The translations under genes were made by a program, and so were the position numbers. A stretch of DNA of 28,112 nt from a virus: positions 1 to 28,112 of the IMG/VR virus record IMGVR_UViG_3300044634_000357. One strand, given 5' to 3'. Each line of letters begins with the position of its first letter. Position 1 is the stretch's first letter. The notes beneath the pieces are model-generated. The model was not told the DNA's origin. It did not search any database and saw nothing but the letters and a program-made list of their open reading frames with translations. Below are positions 13,801 to 20,819 of this stretch, piece after piece.

Positions 13801-15504
13801 TTCTACTATGAGCAGGTTTCAAAGAACGTTGATTTGCTGTCCAAAGATGAGGCAGTAAAACTGTTGAAGTACATTGAGGACTCTGCCACGCGCAACGGGA
13901 TGTCTCCAGAGAACTATGTGGGTGGTAAAAAGACTCTTGCCCGTATCAATAAACTTGCTGAAACCGCATCAGGTGAAGGCACGATTAAGGAACTGGATGA
14001 CTTCGCGCAACTGGTGGCTTTGAACAGCACTAAAGAAGCCCTCTATAACGCTTCAAGCCGTAACAACCTTGAAGATATTATGCGTATCTTGATCCCGTTC
14101 GGTGTTGCATACCGTGAAGTCACAGGAACATACCTGCGTCTGCTTGCTGAGGACCCGACCCGTATCCGTAAAGCACAACTTATTTATTCAGGTGCAGAAA
14201 ACTTTGACCCCGACAATGACGGGCAAGGGTTCTTCTATAAAGACCCGACAACTGGTGAGAACGTGTTTAACTTCCCATTCTCAGGGGAACTGACCAAACT
14301 GCTGACAGGTGTTGAAGCCCCGCTACAGGGCGGTGTGAAGCGTCTGTCGCTAGGTTTGCAGGTAATCCCGTCACTTGGTCCAGTAGGGCAGATCGCAGCG
14401 TCAGAGCTGATCCCTGACTCACCGAAGTTTGACGATGTTGTTGGCATTTTGTTGCCGTATGGTCGAGGCTCATTCAACGCGATGCCTTCATGGGCAGGCA
14501 AGATTAAGTCTGCTTTGCGTGACGACCCATCAAAGTTGGAGTCCATTTACGCCAACACCTATGTGGACACTTTGCGGGCATTGTCGGCTTCGGGTGACTA
14601 TGACCTAGATGATGAGCAGTCCAAAGCAAACCTGATGGCTGACGCTAAATCCAAAGCAAAGGTGTTGACAGCGTTGCGTGGCTTTGCACAGTTCGTCGGA
14701 CCTACCGCCCCATCTCTTGAATATGTGGTGAAAACAAAATCTGGTGACGTGTATGCGTCTGCGATGGTTCAAGAGTTCTACCGTTTGCAGAACAACAACT
14801 ATGACACGGCTGTATCTGAGTTCATCAAACTGTTCGGTGATGACGCTGTGCTGTATTTGTCGTCTAAGAGTAAGTCTGTGGCTGGTGGTTTGGAAGCGTC
14901 TGAACAGTTCGGTGATTGGGAACGTGATAACGAAAATCTGTTGGAACAGTTCCCTAGCGTTGCAGGGTTCTTGGCTCCAGGTGGTGACGATTTCTCGTTT
15001 GAGGTTTGGGATCGCCAACTTCGCAAGGGTCGCCGTGAACGACTATCCGATGTGGACATTATCAAGCAGGCTCAATACCGTATGGGTTCAGCGATCTACC
15101 GTTCATACCGGACACAGGTTGGGGCATACCCGACAGCAGAGCAACGTGCGTGGCTAGGGAACATTCGCAAGGAAATTAACAAGCGTTATGCAGGTTTCCC
15201 TGTAACACCTGTGTTTACTGTTGGCGAGTTTGAGTCAAAGATGTCTGAACTGCGAACCATGATTCAGTTGCCACAGTTGGAAAACAACGGGGTTGCTAAA
15301 TCTATTGCAACCTATTTGGATTATCGAGACAAGGCAGTTCAACAGTATGTTTCGGCTGGTGGTGCAGAGGGCGGTTTTGATACTGCGAAGAAAGCGGAAC
15401 CTCTCCGTGACTACCTTGTTAGTATTGGTCAAGCACTAATCCAACAGAACCCTGATTTCGCAAGAATTTGGGATCGCGAACTATCATCTGAGGTAGACAA
15501 ATGA
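10867..15504 (+). CDS. very large (1545-residue) virion-associated protein
   Basis: The largest gene in the window, with no stop over 4.6 kb and codon use like its neighbours. It starts at the ATG overlapping the previous stop. Parts are glycine/alanine-rich and weakly hydrophobic, for example GSAWTIGRGAASLVF and SGLLDAVVAVGSDPTFLGG near residues 180-220. A mixed region around 590-640 (WKPLTLATGGYIMRNMVDAQ) and another near 1070-1180 (DIMRILIPFGVAYREVTGTY..., then LQVIPSLGPVGQIAASELIPD) look amphipathic. I do not recognise a catalytic domain. Size, position after the portal and amphipathic segments fit an internal virion or DNA-ejection protein of a podovirus-like particle, or a large polyvalent virion protein. 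A tape measure is less likely because it precedes the capsid gene and lacks long coiled coils. The functional call is inference. Confidence 0.8.
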   Translation: MTQGWFDALSEQKFFDQYQANEAANTRYKAGATPEISARVGQIYSQSPWMTPGQVLALAKGNASPQAVELASQAQAKRVPALLNPNKSDDKGFFERNIFDKVKETTRWSFAALDTVKDLSQNVASQVFNPNDPAGFDGWFQSTSLGTMLSDSEQAGEGYFLGGKAAEKQAERARRVRGTINGSAWTIGRGAASLVFTPGSKGYNIASGLLDAVVAVGSDPTFLGGKVYAGSKGFSSLAELKSAQAAIQGVRSAEELSAVQKLLKATARADAGLTDAESLVVDSSKFLKFWQTDARARRLVSNLGDPANNDAFSIFRDTFNGKIDIPTAQKLAAAKSENEVLSIIADVTNRLDDANPNLLPTDIRALPGARRGAYIKQRSPLYNSFRHNRLFTTMPEQVVVAGTDADNAKAVLNYGRLLDTIGTGKVGVAFSQTTEGRTLLNKIMDAYASGAAASIKQVDEVFDETVKVLLRREGASEEQITNLFAKVKQAGDDTRAYFVDAAGRPEDGGFLQAMLPTGQVDMTGLEDLSPEQISKLRLNSPGSVLELMDRTKILPDVREIRRISGNRMMKRALTRKSGEQRAAIAYSEYLQNKIWKPLTLATGGYIMRNMVDAQVRIATIGKEGFFNHPIRYMQWVMARKAPETITGRNFDEIIKSAVDDLSAGDNTDRFVEVMTDGLKRNLEDPLAVHAHAIKNGAYELVTKQANRDRWFTGLGEEFRQLSQEGVTNAWAKGIPINEIIDYLRNTPKGLDALRQFEAYLKTGMQYVDENGFARIVKVKEVDDNVLKAWIEKLAGSRVELKTGGDPDLKLAIGHRRVPFGPTQSIDSNSIALTDIVDGPRELGRGTVFRAGVDADGNDIFYLVTDAKNITGTKSSVIPEFDEPDQLSLTIRRVSNNDIIDTPEGRAEFAEFVKSRNAALEADGSLRQLPKTVKIAQRGIGVPDSGAAAKALDRFTDWFFVGVYGKASQTFEKSPVFRQFYYEQVSKNVDLLSKDEAVKLLKYIEDSATRNGMSPENYVGGKKTLARINKLAETASGEGTIKELDDFAQLVALNSTKEALYNASSRNNLEDIMRILIPFGVAYREVTGTYLRLLAEDPTRIRKAQLIYSGAENFDPDNDGQGFFYKDPTTGENVFNFPFSGELTKLLTGVEAPLQGGVKRLSLGLQVIPSLGPVGQIAASELIPDSPKFDDVVGILLPYGRGSFNAMPSWAGKIKSALRDDPSKLESIYANTYVDTLRALSASGDYDLDDEQSKANLMADAKSKAKVLTALRGFAQFVGPTAPSLEYVVKTKSGDVYASAMVQEFYRLQNNNYDTAVSEFIKLFGDDAVLYLSSKSKSVAGGLEASEQFGDWERDNENLLEQFPSVAGFLAPGGDDFSFEVWDRQLRKGRRERLSDVDIIKQAQYRMGSAIYRSYRTQVGAYPTAEQRAWLGNIRKEINKRYAGFPVTPVFTVGEFESKMSELRTMIQLPQLENNGVAKSIATYLDYRDKAVQQYVSAGGAEGGFDTAKKAEPLRDYLVSIGQALIQQNPDFARIWDRELSSEVDK

Positions 15505-16280
15505 GTAACGACCCGATACAGGACCAGATCAATGCTGGTGCTATGCCTGGTGTTGCGGGTAGTGCTGTCGGCCCTAGAGAGATTTCCGCACCCCCATCGG
15601 ATCAGTTTCAGGCATATCAGCAGGCTGAACCTGGTGCGTTCCAATATGTTCAAGAGGGTGGCATGGGGACACGTACAAGGACTGGTGGTGGGTCGCCTGT
15701 CCAGTCGGGTGCGATGTCCAAGTTGCTGTATTACGGGAACAACCTTGTAAACGAGCGTGGTCAGATTGAACGCAAACCGTATGATGCCCCTAAAGAAGCG
15801 TATGCAGAGTTAGCGAAACTGGCTACCGCAGATCGTATTGCTTTGCAAACAGAGTTGTATCAACGCAGGTTTTATCGTGGTAAGAGCAAACCTTCGACAA
15901 CAGGTTTTGATCCTGCTGATGTGGATGCGATGAAAGAGTTGTTGAATACCAGTAACGAGTACGGGTATAACTGGAAAACTTCGTTGAACTTTGTTCGTCA
16001 GGAGTTCCCTGCTTCGGGTTCGGGTTCGCGTGGGCCATCTAAGAAGGAGATTCGTAAGTCTTTGGATGAGCGAGCTGTTGAGGCTTTGGGTCGTAAGTTT
16101 ACGGACGTTGAGGTTGAATCGTTGATTGCTCAGGTTCAACAGAAATCTGCGGCTGGTGAGTCTGGTGGTTTGTCGATGATTAGCGAGGATGTGGTTTCTG
16201 GTGCTGCGACTGGTGAGCAGCAGGCTTACAGGTTTGCTCAGGTTGCCGATTTGTTTAACGATATGTTAAGGACTGCGTAA
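15501..16280 (+). CDS. virion-block protein of unknown function
   Basis: A 259-residue protein with a disordered, Gly/Pro/Gln-rich N-terminal 75 residues and an alpha-helical remainder (PKEAYAELAKLATADRIALQTELYQRRFYRG, then KKEIRKSLDERAVEALGRKFTDVEVESLIAQVQQKSA). The helical segment 'LG R.FTD.EV..LIA.VQ' recalls proteins that sit beside internal virion proteins in actinobacterial and aquatic phages. ATGA overlap with the 1545-residue gene and TAATG overlap with the next bind it into one translation unit. It may be part of the same internal complex; no enzyme motif is visible. Confidence 0.7.
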   Translation: MSNDPIQDQINAGAMPGVAGSAVGPREISAPPSDQFQAYQQAEPGAFQYVQEGGMGTRTRTGGGSPVQSGAMSKLLYYGNNLVNERGQIERKPYDAPKEAYAELAKLATADRIALQTELYQRRFYRGKSKPSTTGFDPADVDAMKELLNTSNEYGYNWKTSLNFVRQEFPASGSGSRGPSKKEIRKSLDERAVEALGRKFTDVEVESLIAQVQQKSAAGESGGLSMISEDVVSGAATGEQQAYRFAQVADLFNDMLRTA

Positions 16281-17740
16281 TGGCTGAAACTGATTACTCT
16301 AAATTAGATTTGATTGCTTTGGATAAGGTCATTTCTGACCTGACAGAGCAACGAAACGAAATCAACAAGAACATCAGTCGTGGTTATGCTTTTCAGTACA
16401 TTAAGGGAAGTCGCCAAAGGGTAGAGATACCACAGTTTTCCCCTCAGTATGAATCTTTTATTAGCCAAACAAAACAGTTGGATCAACAGATTCAAACTGC
16501 CACGACTTTTGCGAGGAACGCAGCAAGGGCGTACACCCCAATCGCAGGTCCTTCTAACAAAACTACTAAGAAAGAACAATCGTTAGCGACCAAATATGCC
16601 AATGCGAAAGTAATCGCTGTCCCTCCTGCGCCTTCACCTAGCCCTGCCAAGCCTGGGACAGTTCAAGATGTCATAACGTCGGCAACTGGAAAGAGTGCTA
16701 CCACTACTGCTTCTACGGCAACTGCTGGAACTCAAACCAATGTCCCTGCAACAACGACACCCAAAGTCACGACAACCCCTACCGGCACAACTGTCACAGC
16801 AAAAGGCAAAGCCAAGACCCCTGCCGTAACTCAACAGAACTGGGTTGACGCTCTACAAAAGTTCTTCCCGTCATACTCTGATGACTGGTTGGCTGCTAAC
16901 GCTGAAACATATTTCGGTAAAGACCTGATTGATTTGATGATTAAGGTTTCCGACCCTAAAGGTGTTTATGACCTCACCACATCGGCAGGGTTGGAGCGAA
17001 TCCAGCAGGAAATCCGTGGAACGAACTACTGGCAGACCACGATTTCTGCAACCAAAAACTTTGACCAACTCATTGACGCAGACAAACAGAACTTAATCAC
17101 ACAGACAAAGTCCCGTATCGCCAACACCTATGGCGACATTGGCTTGACTGAAGATGCTTTGAACCAGGTTGCAGCCACCGTCGCCCGTACTGGTCTTACT
17201 GGTTTGGGTGAGAAGCAGGCTGTTTACAACGTGGTGTTTAAGGCTGGTTCGCCACAGGCGCAGACTGGTCGAGCGTTAAGTGGCGTTGACGCTGACCGCA
17301 TCAAGCAACTTGGCAAGGCATACAACTTCAATGTTTCTGACAGCCAAATCCAATCCATCCTTACCGGCACACCTGAAGCATCTACTGGTCAAGTGCTGAC
17401 CGAGGAAGGTTTGCGTCAACGTTTGCAGAAGTATGTGAAGGGTGCGATGCCACAGATCGCAGATCAGATTGATGCTGGTTTGACGTTGGAAGATATTGGT
17501 GGAAACTATCGTCGTTATGCGGCACAGTTGTTGGAGCGTTCTGAGGATGAGATTGATATGTTCTCTGGTCCATATTTGAAGGCGTTTGGTACGAAAGAAT
17601 CGGGTCAGTTGTCTTTGTCTGATTGGATTTCTACGGTTAAGTCTGATCCGACTTTTGGTTGGCAGTATACGAAAACGGCTAATCAGCAGGCTACGGATAT
17701 TGGTTTGACTTTGGCTAGAGCATTTGGAAAGGTTGGCTGA
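16280..17740 (+). CDS. virion-block protein with coiled coil and Thr-rich linker
   Basis: A 486-residue protein in three parts. Residues 1-100 are a charged helical region (ALDKVISDLTEQRNEINKNI, then FISQTKQLDQQIQTATTFARNAARAY), probably a coiled coil. Residues 115-185 are a low-complexity Thr/Ala/Pro/Lys linker (SATGKSATTTASTATAG and similar). Residues 190-486 are a folded helical region (WVDALQKFFPSYSDDWLAANAETYFG...). The final part (LRQRLQKYVKGAMPQIADQIDAGLTLEDIGGNYRRYAAQLLE) has a pattern I recall from internal or neck-region proteins of aquatic phages. No catalytic residues stand out. Start and stop overlap the neighbours. Confidence 0.7.
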   Translation: MAETDYSKLDLIALDKVISDLTEQRNEINKNISRGYAFQYIKGSRQRVEIPQFSPQYESFISQTKQLDQQIQTATTFARNAARAYTPIAGPSNKTTKKEQSLATKYANAKVIAVPPAPSPSPAKPGTVQDVITSATGKSATTTASTATAGTQTNVPATTTPKVTTTPTGTTVTAKGKAKTPAVTQQNWVDALQKFFPSYSDDWLAANAETYFGKDLIDLMIKVSDPKGVYDLTTSAGLERIQQEIRGTNYWQTTISATKNFDQLIDADKQNLITQTKSRIANTYGDIGLTEDALNQVAATVARTGLTGLGEKQAVYNVVFKAGSPQAQTGRALSGVDADRIKQLGKAYNFNVSDSQIQSILTGTPEASTGQVLTEEGLRQRLQKYVKGAMPQIADQIDAGLTLEDIGGNYRRYAAQLLERSEDEIDMFSGPYLKAFGTKESGQLSLSDWISTVKSDPTFGWQYTKTANQQATDIGLTLARAFGKVG

Positions 17741-18774
17741 TGAGTGACATTTTTGGTATTCAGGAGCGCATCGCAAACCTGCCACAAACCCCAGGTGCAA
17801 GCCCTGTTGGTGGTGGTTCTGTAGTTACTCCTACCGAGCCGACGGAAACCGAAGTTGACCCTATTGCATTTCAAATGGAACAGGACCGTGAGTTTGCTCA
17901 ACAACAAATTGCTTTGCAAACAACGCAACGTAGGCAGGATGCCCGTTCGACGATGGCTGCGGTTCTTGCGACCTACGGTTTAGGTGATTTGGCTGACTTT
18001 GTTTATACCGAAATCATCGCTAAAGAAACCGTCAACATCAACAATCCTGATGCCGTGATCTTTGCTATCCGTGAACAGCCCGCATATCAGAAACGGTTTG
18101 CCGGTAACGCTGCACGTCTAAAGAAGGGCTTGTCTGAACTTGATCCAGCTTCATATATCGGTTTAGAAAACCAGTTCCGTCAAACCTTGCAATCCAACGG
18201 TTTGCCAGCAAACTTCTATGACCAGACAGATGACTTCAAAGCCTTTATCGAGGGTGACGTTTCCCCATCAGAACTAAACGAGCGTGTTCAGCAGGGTTAT
18301 CGTGCTGTCGCTGACGCTGACCCAGCGGTTAAAGAGCAGATGAAAAACCTGTACGGGGTGTCCGAAGGGCAGTTAGCTGCATACTTCCTTGACCCGCAAC
18401 GCACAGCCCCACTACTCACCCGCCAGGCACAGGCCGCCAATATCGCAGCCCGTGGCTTAGAGCAGGGTGGTATTCAGTTGACTGGTCAGTTCGCTGAGGA
18501 CCTGGCTCGACGAGGTATTACTGAACAGCAGGCTCGCGCAGGCTTCGCTGAAGTCGGCGGGTTAGGCGAACTAAAACAGACTTTCGCGGGTGAAACAGCA
18601 CTATCGGGTGAACAGTTGGCTGGTGCGGCGTTCGGGATTGATGTCGCCGCGCAACAAGAGTTGGAGCGTAAACGTCGTTTGCGTACAGGTGAGTTCGCTG
18701 GTGGCGGATCATTTGCTCGGACAACTGGTGAAACATCAGGCTCCATTTCTACTTCGGTAGGTAAAGCGCAATAG
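17740..18774 (+). CDS. virion-block protein of unknown function
   Basis: A 344-residue, mostly helical protein. After a disordered Pro/Thr start come QDARSTMAAVLATYGLGDLADFVYTEII, AIREQPAYQKRFAGNAARLKKGLSELDP and SYIGLENQFRQTLQSNGLPANFYDQTDDFKAFI. This succession (a helical plug, a 'RF.GN..R...GL' phrase, 'LE..FR..L...GLP..FYD') recurs in phage virion proteins, from memory. A long Ala/Gln-rich stretch follows (QAQAANIAARGLEQGGIQLT). The tail is Gly/Ser/Thr-rich. It ends the coupled run that began at 10502; a promoter follows directly. The function is unknown and a role in the internal complex is inference. Confidence 0.7.
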   Translation: MSDIFGIQERIANLPQTPGASPVGGGSVVTPTEPTETEVDPIAFQMEQDREFAQQQIALQTTQRRQDARSTMAAVLATYGLGDLADFVYTEIIAKETVNINNPDAVIFAIREQPAYQKRFAGNAARLKKGLSELDPASYIGLENQFRQTLQSNGLPANFYDQTDDFKAFIEGDVSPSELNERVQQGYRAVADADPAVKEQMKNLYGVSEGQLAAYFLDPQRTAPLLTRQAQAANIAARGLEQGGIQLTGQFAEDLARRGITEQQARAGFAEVGGLGELKQTFAGETALSGEQLAGAAFGIDVAAQQELERKRRLRTGEFAGGGSFARTTGETSGSISTSVGKAQ

Positions 18775-18779
18775 CATAC

Positions 18780-18810
18780 TTGACACTGTCAGGTGAAGTG
18801 TGTGTATACT
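18780..18810 (+). promoter_or_regulatory. promoter of the scaffold-capsid genes
   Basis: TTGACA (18780-18785) and TATACT (18805-18810) are strong boxes but 19 bases apart, two more than optimal. The -35 is embedded in TGACA-C-TGTCA (18781-18791), a short perfect dyad that could be an operator. It lies in the 150-base gap after the 344-residue gene and would boost expression of the scaffold and capsid. Confidence 0.55.
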
Positions 18811-18814
18811 AGGA

Positions 18815-18924
18815 CTGTTCGGTAACGGACACCATTGGAAAGCCCCCGATTTCAATGTGCAAAAGGGGTGAGACTTGCAGCCATTCGGGAACCTCCAGCC
18901 GAATGTGGGCAGAAGGAGTGGGTC
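18815..18924 (+). promoter_or_regulatory. structured 5' leader of scaffold-capsid mRNA
   Basis: Three stems follow the promoter. GTTCG/CGGAC lies near 18817-18830. CATTG-AAA/TTT-CAATG (18833-18841 with 18850-18857, one bulged G) has a CCCCC loop (18843-18847) that can pair with GGGG at 18865-18868, giving a possible pseudoknot. CATTCGG/CCGAATG (18882-18888 with 18899-18905) ends six bases before the AGAAGGAG ribosome-binding site (18912-18918). The leader may control capsid translation or mRNA stability. Confidence 0.45.
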
Positions 18925-19380
18925 ATGTCAGATGCAAACTACGAGTTTGAGGATGATGCAGTTCAAGACCAGCAGCAATCGAAGGACCCTGTGCGAGCGC
19001 ACTTGCGGAAACTTGAAGCCGAAAATAAGGCTTTACGTGAGCAGGCAGCGGAAGCAGAGGCAGCCCGACGAGAACTTAACTTCGTGAAAGCGGGCGTAGA
19101 CCCCAACGATCCGAAGTACAAGTATTTCGTTAAAGGCTACGACGGTGATCTATCACCGGAGGCGATTCGACAAGCAGCAGAAGAAGCAAGTCTCATACCA
19201 AGTCAGAACAAGGAAGTGGTTGCTGAACAGCAATCATGGAATCGTGTGGCTCAGGCAGCGAAAGCTGGACAGACGAGCGAACCTCCTGTTGATTACGCTC
19301 AACGTATTGCTAATGCAAAATCCACGGACGAAGTGATGCAACTACTGGCCCAGGCGCGAGCCGAAGCAGAACAGTACTAA
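18925..19380 (+). CDS. scaffolding-like protein
   Basis: A 151-residue acidic protein immediately before the major capsid gene. Residues 20-55 (DPVRAHLRKLEAENKALREQAAEAEAARREL) form a clear coiled coil. The rest is helical and charged, ending AQRIANAKSTDEVMQLLAQARAEAEQY. Small size, acidic start (YEFEDDAVQDQQQ), coiled coil and position are the usual signs of a tailed-phage capsid assembly scaffold. No protease motif is seen. A longer frame begins at 18835, but ATG 18925 has the good site AGAAGGAG and removes a non-protein-like leader that overlaps the RNA hairpins. There are 52 bases to the capsid start. Confidence 0.75.
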   Translation: MSDANYEFEDDAVQDQQQSKDPVRAHLRKLEAENKALREQAAEAEAARRELNFVKAGVDPNDPKYKYFVKGYDGDLSPEAIRQAAEEASLIPSQNKEVVAEQQSWNRVAQAAKAGQTSEPPVDYAQRIANAKSTDEVMQLLAQARAEAEQY

Positions 19381-19384
19381 TCAC

Positions 19385-19420
19385 TCCCCTTAGGATTCAC
19401 ATTCTTTGGGGCTACCCCTA
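19385..19420 (+). other. mutually exclusive stems before capsid gene
   Basis: CCCC (19385-19388), GGGG (19408-19411) and CCCC (19415-19418) can pair in two ways. TTAGG/CCTAA (19389-19393 with 19416-19420) offers a third pairing. The region sits between scaffold and capsid genes, so it may tune the ratio of the two products by slowing or protecting the mRNA. Confidence 0.3.
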
Positions 19421-19432
19421 AAGGAAATTATC

Positions 19433-20401
19433 ATGGCAATCACTCTTACGAGTAACCTGTCGACTGACCAGGCAGCATACGACCGTATTGCGTATTTCGC
19501 TTTGCGTTCGGAAATGTTGTTCGATCAGGCGGCAGACGTTCAAGCAACCAACCAGTCAATGCCTGGTTCCTCGGTGATCTTCACGATCTTCAGCGAACTT
19601 GCAGCAGCGACTTCAACCCTTGCAGAATCAACTGATCTCACCCCTGAAACTATGGGTGACAGTCAGGTGACTGTTTCTCTTGCAGAGTACGGCAACACCG
19701 TGAACACAACTGCTCGACTTCGTGGAACTTCGTTCTTGGATGTTGATGCAGCAGCAGCGAACCTTATCGGTTACAACGCTGGTGACTCATTGGATCAAGT
19801 TGTTCGTGAAGTTCTTGCTGGTGGAACCAACGTTGCATACGGTGGCGGTGGATCATCTGATCCTTCAAGCCGTGTAACGGTTGCAGCAGAAGACATCATT
19901 GAAGCCAACGACATCCGTAAGCAGACTGCTGCTCTACGTGCTGCAAACGTTGCAACCTTCAACGGTTACTACATGGGTTACATCCATCCTGACGTGTCAT
20001 ACGACTTGCGTCGTGAAACCGGCAACGCATCATGGAACGCACCTCACGTAGCGGTTGACACAGCAAACATCTACAACGGTGAGATCGGAACCTTTGAATC
20101 AGTACGATTCATTGAAACCCCTCGCGCCAAGGTGTTCACCAACGCATCAAACGGAACCAGCACAACTGGAACGATTGACGTGTATTGCACACACATCATG
20201 GGTCGTCAGGCGTTGGCTAAGGCTTACAGCCAGATTGACGGAAATGGTGTTGTACCGAAGATCGTTCGCGGTCCAGTGGTTGACTCGTTGATGCGTTTCA
20301 ATCCAATCGGTTGGTATTGGCTCGGCGGCTATGGCCGTTTCCGCGAAGCTTCGTTGCGTCGCATTGAGTCGTCATCCAGCATTGGTGCAAACGCAGCCTA
20401 A
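19433..20401 (+). CDS. major capsid protein, N4-gp56 family
   Basis: A 322-residue protein in the canonical place after the scaffold. The N-terminal run YDRIAYFALRSEMLFDQAADVQATNQSMPGSSVIF..., LAESTDLTPETM, then SLAEYGNTVNTTARLRG and IGYNAGDSLDQVVREVL matches the N4-gp56 (HK97-fold) major capsid family as I know it. Later parts (DIIEANDIRKQTAALRAANV, GYYMGYIHPDVSYDLR, MGRQALAKAYSQ) are family-like. The length is near the lower end for the family. A frame start at 19406 exists, but ATG 19433 has AAAGGAAAT at the right distance. The shell of the virion is built from it. Confidence 0.88.
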   Translation: MAITLTSNLSTDQAAYDRIAYFALRSEMLFDQAADVQATNQSMPGSSVIFTIFSELAAATSTLAESTDLTPETMGDSQVTVSLAEYGNTVNTTARLRGTSFLDVDAAAANLIGYNAGDSLDQVVREVLAGGTNVAYGGGGSSDPSSRVTVAAEDIIEANDIRKQTAALRAANVATFNGYYMGYIHPDVSYDLRRETGNASWNAPHVAVDTANIYNGEIGTFESVRFIETPRAKVFTNASNGTSTTGTIDVYCTHIMGRQALAKAYSQIDGNGVVPKIVRGPVVDSLMRFNPIGWYWLGGYGRFREASLRRIESSSSIGANAA

Positions 20402-20423
20402 TTAGTTAGGTTCGTTTAACCCT

Positions 20424-20471
20424 CCACATTTGTGGGGTGGTCGAGTCCCCTCGCTCGGCTGCCCCACTTTT
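20424..20471 (+). terminator. terminator after capsid gene
   Basis: GTGGGG (20432-20437) pairs with CCCCAC (20462-20467), with a smaller CGAG/CTCG stem inside, and is followed by TTTT (20468-20471) and a T-rich stretch. An alternative hairpin, CCAC/GTGG (20424-20427 with 20432-20435), competes for the same bases. This would end or reduce capsid transcription before the fibre genes. Confidence 0.55.
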
Positions 20472-20492
20472 GTATTTGGTAGTATCTGTTTC

Positions 20493-20819
20493 ATGCCAAC
20501 GTTTGTTCCTCCAACAGAAAATGCTGTTGTTTATGGTGATGCGTTGAAGCGTGGGATTGAGTGGCGTTTGTGGCGTTTTTATGCTCCGACGTTGCGTGGG
20601 AAGAACGTGTACCGGTTGCTTGATGGTTCTTTTGTTGAGGTTCAGCCGAGTGATATGTCTACGGTGAGTCGAGTGTTTTTTGGTGGTCACAGTAATTATG
20701 TGTCTGATGTTGAGGCTGATGCGCTGGTTGCTGCTGGTTATAGTGTGTCGTCTGGTGTGTTTGAGGTTGGTTCGTCTTATTCAAGTACCTTAGGGTCTGA
20801 TGCTGTTTTGGGAGTGTAA
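20493..20819 (+). CDS. conserved phage protein after capsid
   Basis: A 108-residue protein, MPTFVPPTENAVVYG..., with GKNVYRLLDGSFVEVQPSDM, FFGGHSNYVSDVEADALVAAGY and a Ser/Gly/Val tail. The 'NVY...DG....Q.......GGH.Y.V...EA..L.AAGY' order recalls a small structural protein common in actinobacterial phages. Function unknown; a fibre or connector attachment is possible from position. The frame is open upstream to 20430, but ATG 20493 lies beyond the terminator and starts a normal N-terminus. No Shine-Dalgarno sequence is seen. The stop overlaps the fibre start (TAATG). Confidence 0.7.
   Translation: MPTFVPPTENAVVYGDALKRGIEWRLWRFYAPTLRGKNVYRLLDGSFVEVQPSDMSTVSRVFFGGHSNYVSDVEADALVAAGYSVSSGVFEVGSSYSSTLGSDAVLGV

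Noticed and set aside
10867-15504. Calling the 1545-residue protein a tape measure or viral RNA polymerase
   Set aside because: It precedes the capsid gene, lacks long coiled coils, and shows no polymerase motifs that I can see.
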